Part shown: positions 4,728 through 5,198 of the stretch, in pieces
Layout of the letters: every line of letters begins with the position of its first letter
Numbering within the stretch: position 1 is the stretch's first letter
Origin: an uncultured Eubacteriales bacterium
GTDB taxonomy: Bacteria > Bacillota > Clostridia > Lachnospirales > Lachnospiraceae
DNA length: 5,198 nt
Reading direction: 5' to 3'
Assembly: GCA_949286775.1 (NCBI GenBank)
Contig: CASEDW010000003.1
Location: 1 to 5,198 of the forward strand
Program-made: the position numbers and the translations under genes
Notes under the pieces: generated by a model
What the model saw: the letters and a program-made list of their open reading frames with translations, nothing else
Told to the model about the DNA's origin: nothing
Database searches by the model: none

Positions 4728-5198
4728 AAAGGATAAGAAAAATAGACGGTCGTTAAGAAAACTGATAACTGTATTGTTAATAATGGCGGCTTTTGTTCTC
4801 ATGTTTTATCCTTTCATTTCAAACTTTCTCTATGAAAATACAGCCGGTTCGGTGGTGGCCTCGTTAAGCGAGGCCGCCTCATCCGGCGATAAAGAAGAAA
4901 CAGAAGAAATGAAAGAAGAGATAGAAAAGGCGCGGCAGTACAACGAACGTCTGGCGCAGGTAAGGGTACAGCTCGGAGATCCTTTTGACGAAGAGCAAAA
5001 TATAGGAACGGAAGGGAATTATAACAACCTTCTAAACATGACGGAAACCGGCATAATGGGATATATCGAGATTCCTGTAATAGAAGTTTCGCTTCCAATA
5101 TATCACGGTACATCCTCTGAAGTCCTTGAGCAGGGCGCGGGACATCTTGAAGGGAGTTCTCTTCCTGTAGGCGGTAATAATACAAACAGCGTTATTAC
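4723..5198 (+). CDS. Class C (pilin-type) sortase, N-terminal 158 codons (partial)
   Basis: This is a second membrane-bound pilin sortase, probably the polymerase or a partner enzyme for the adjacent pilin. Residues 11-29 form the N-terminal membrane helix after a basic start. Residues 56-84 are a charged, probably helical segment. D86-P87-F88 is the lid motif that blocks the active site of class C sortases. The core begins at GIMGYIEIPVI (110-120) and continues through SLPIYHGTS (123-131), GAGHLEGSSLPVGG (138-151) and NSVI at the window edge. The catalytic His, Cys and Arg lie beyond the edge, so activity cannot be judged here. The GTG start at 4723 is the only one that keeps the whole membrane helix. 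It is 20 bases from the pilin stop and almost certainly in the same operon. It follows the class C consensus more closely than the first sortase does. Confidence 0.92.
   Translation, partial: MTKDKKNRRSLRKLITVLLIMAAFVLMFYPFISNFLYENTAGSVVASLSEAASSGDKEETEEMKEEIEKARQYNERLAQVRVQLGDPFDEEQNIGTEGNYNNLLNMTETGIMGYIEIPVIEVSLPIYHGTSSEVLEQGAGHLEGSSLPVGGNNTNSVI
4854..4878 (+). repeat. GC-rich stem-loop inside the second sortase gene
   Basis: GGCCTCG (4857-4863) pairs perfectly with CGAGGCC (4869-4875) around the five-base loop TTAAG. In RNA the stem extends by one U-G and two G-C pairs to 4854-4878, making ten pairs. No T-run follows, so it is not a standard intrinsic terminator. It lies in codons 45-52 and is markedly more GC-rich than its surroundings. 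It could slow ribosomes or mark an mRNA processing point, or be incidental. Confidence 0.55.

Noticed and set aside
4814..5185. 123-residue open frame on the minus strand opposite the second sortase
   Set aside because: It is antisense to a well-conserved sortase core; the composition (Leu, Arg, Pro-rich runs) is that of an antisense shadow, and no ribosome site or family motif was seen.

Overview
The window looks like chromosomal DNA of a Gram-positive anaerobe in Clostridia, most likely Lachnospiraceae-like. This is an inference from three things: a FeoA-FeoB fusion protein, sortase-type surface biology with strong purine-rich Shine-Dalgarno sites, and a His/Cys motif near the pilin C-terminus that I recall as common in surface proteins of this group. 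No database search was possible.

Layout. Positions 1-829 (minus strand) hold the first 276 codons of a ferrous-iron transporter in which FeoA is fused in front of FeoB; the gene runs off the left edge. Positions 830-1178 are an AT-rich divergent control region. It contains one plausible promoter per strand, several perfect palindromes, GTTAGC half-site repeats on the feo side, TTATCT direct repeats on the pilus side, and a short Shine-Dalgarno-preceded leader reading frame. From 1179 to the right edge, all on the plus strand, is a compact sortase-pilin-sortase cassette: a class C-like sortase (1179-2210, TTG start), a large LPXTG-type pilin (2237-4702, ATG start), and a second class C sortase (4723 to the edge, GTG start, cut before its catalytic residues).

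How the parts work together. The pilin is exported by Sec through its signal peptide and held by its C-terminal sorting signal (FPPTG, membrane helix, positive tail). It has a pilin motif with W283 and Y290-P291-K292, so a pilin-type sortase should cleave the sorting signal and join it to K292 of the next subunit, giving a covalent pilus. The two sortases differ from each other: the second has the classic Asp-Pro-Phe lid, while the first has Asp-Ala-Phe and an altered active-site loop. This suggests a division of labour. Both sortases use weak start codons while the pilin has ATG and a good ribosome site, which fits pilin made in excess. The iron gene is divergent and belongs to a separate transcription unit, although the two share one control region.

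Most unusual points: the His/Cys insert in the last pilin domain, the palindromes lying over the likely pilus promoter, the aborted leader frame in front of the first sortase, and the non-canonical lid and sorting signal.
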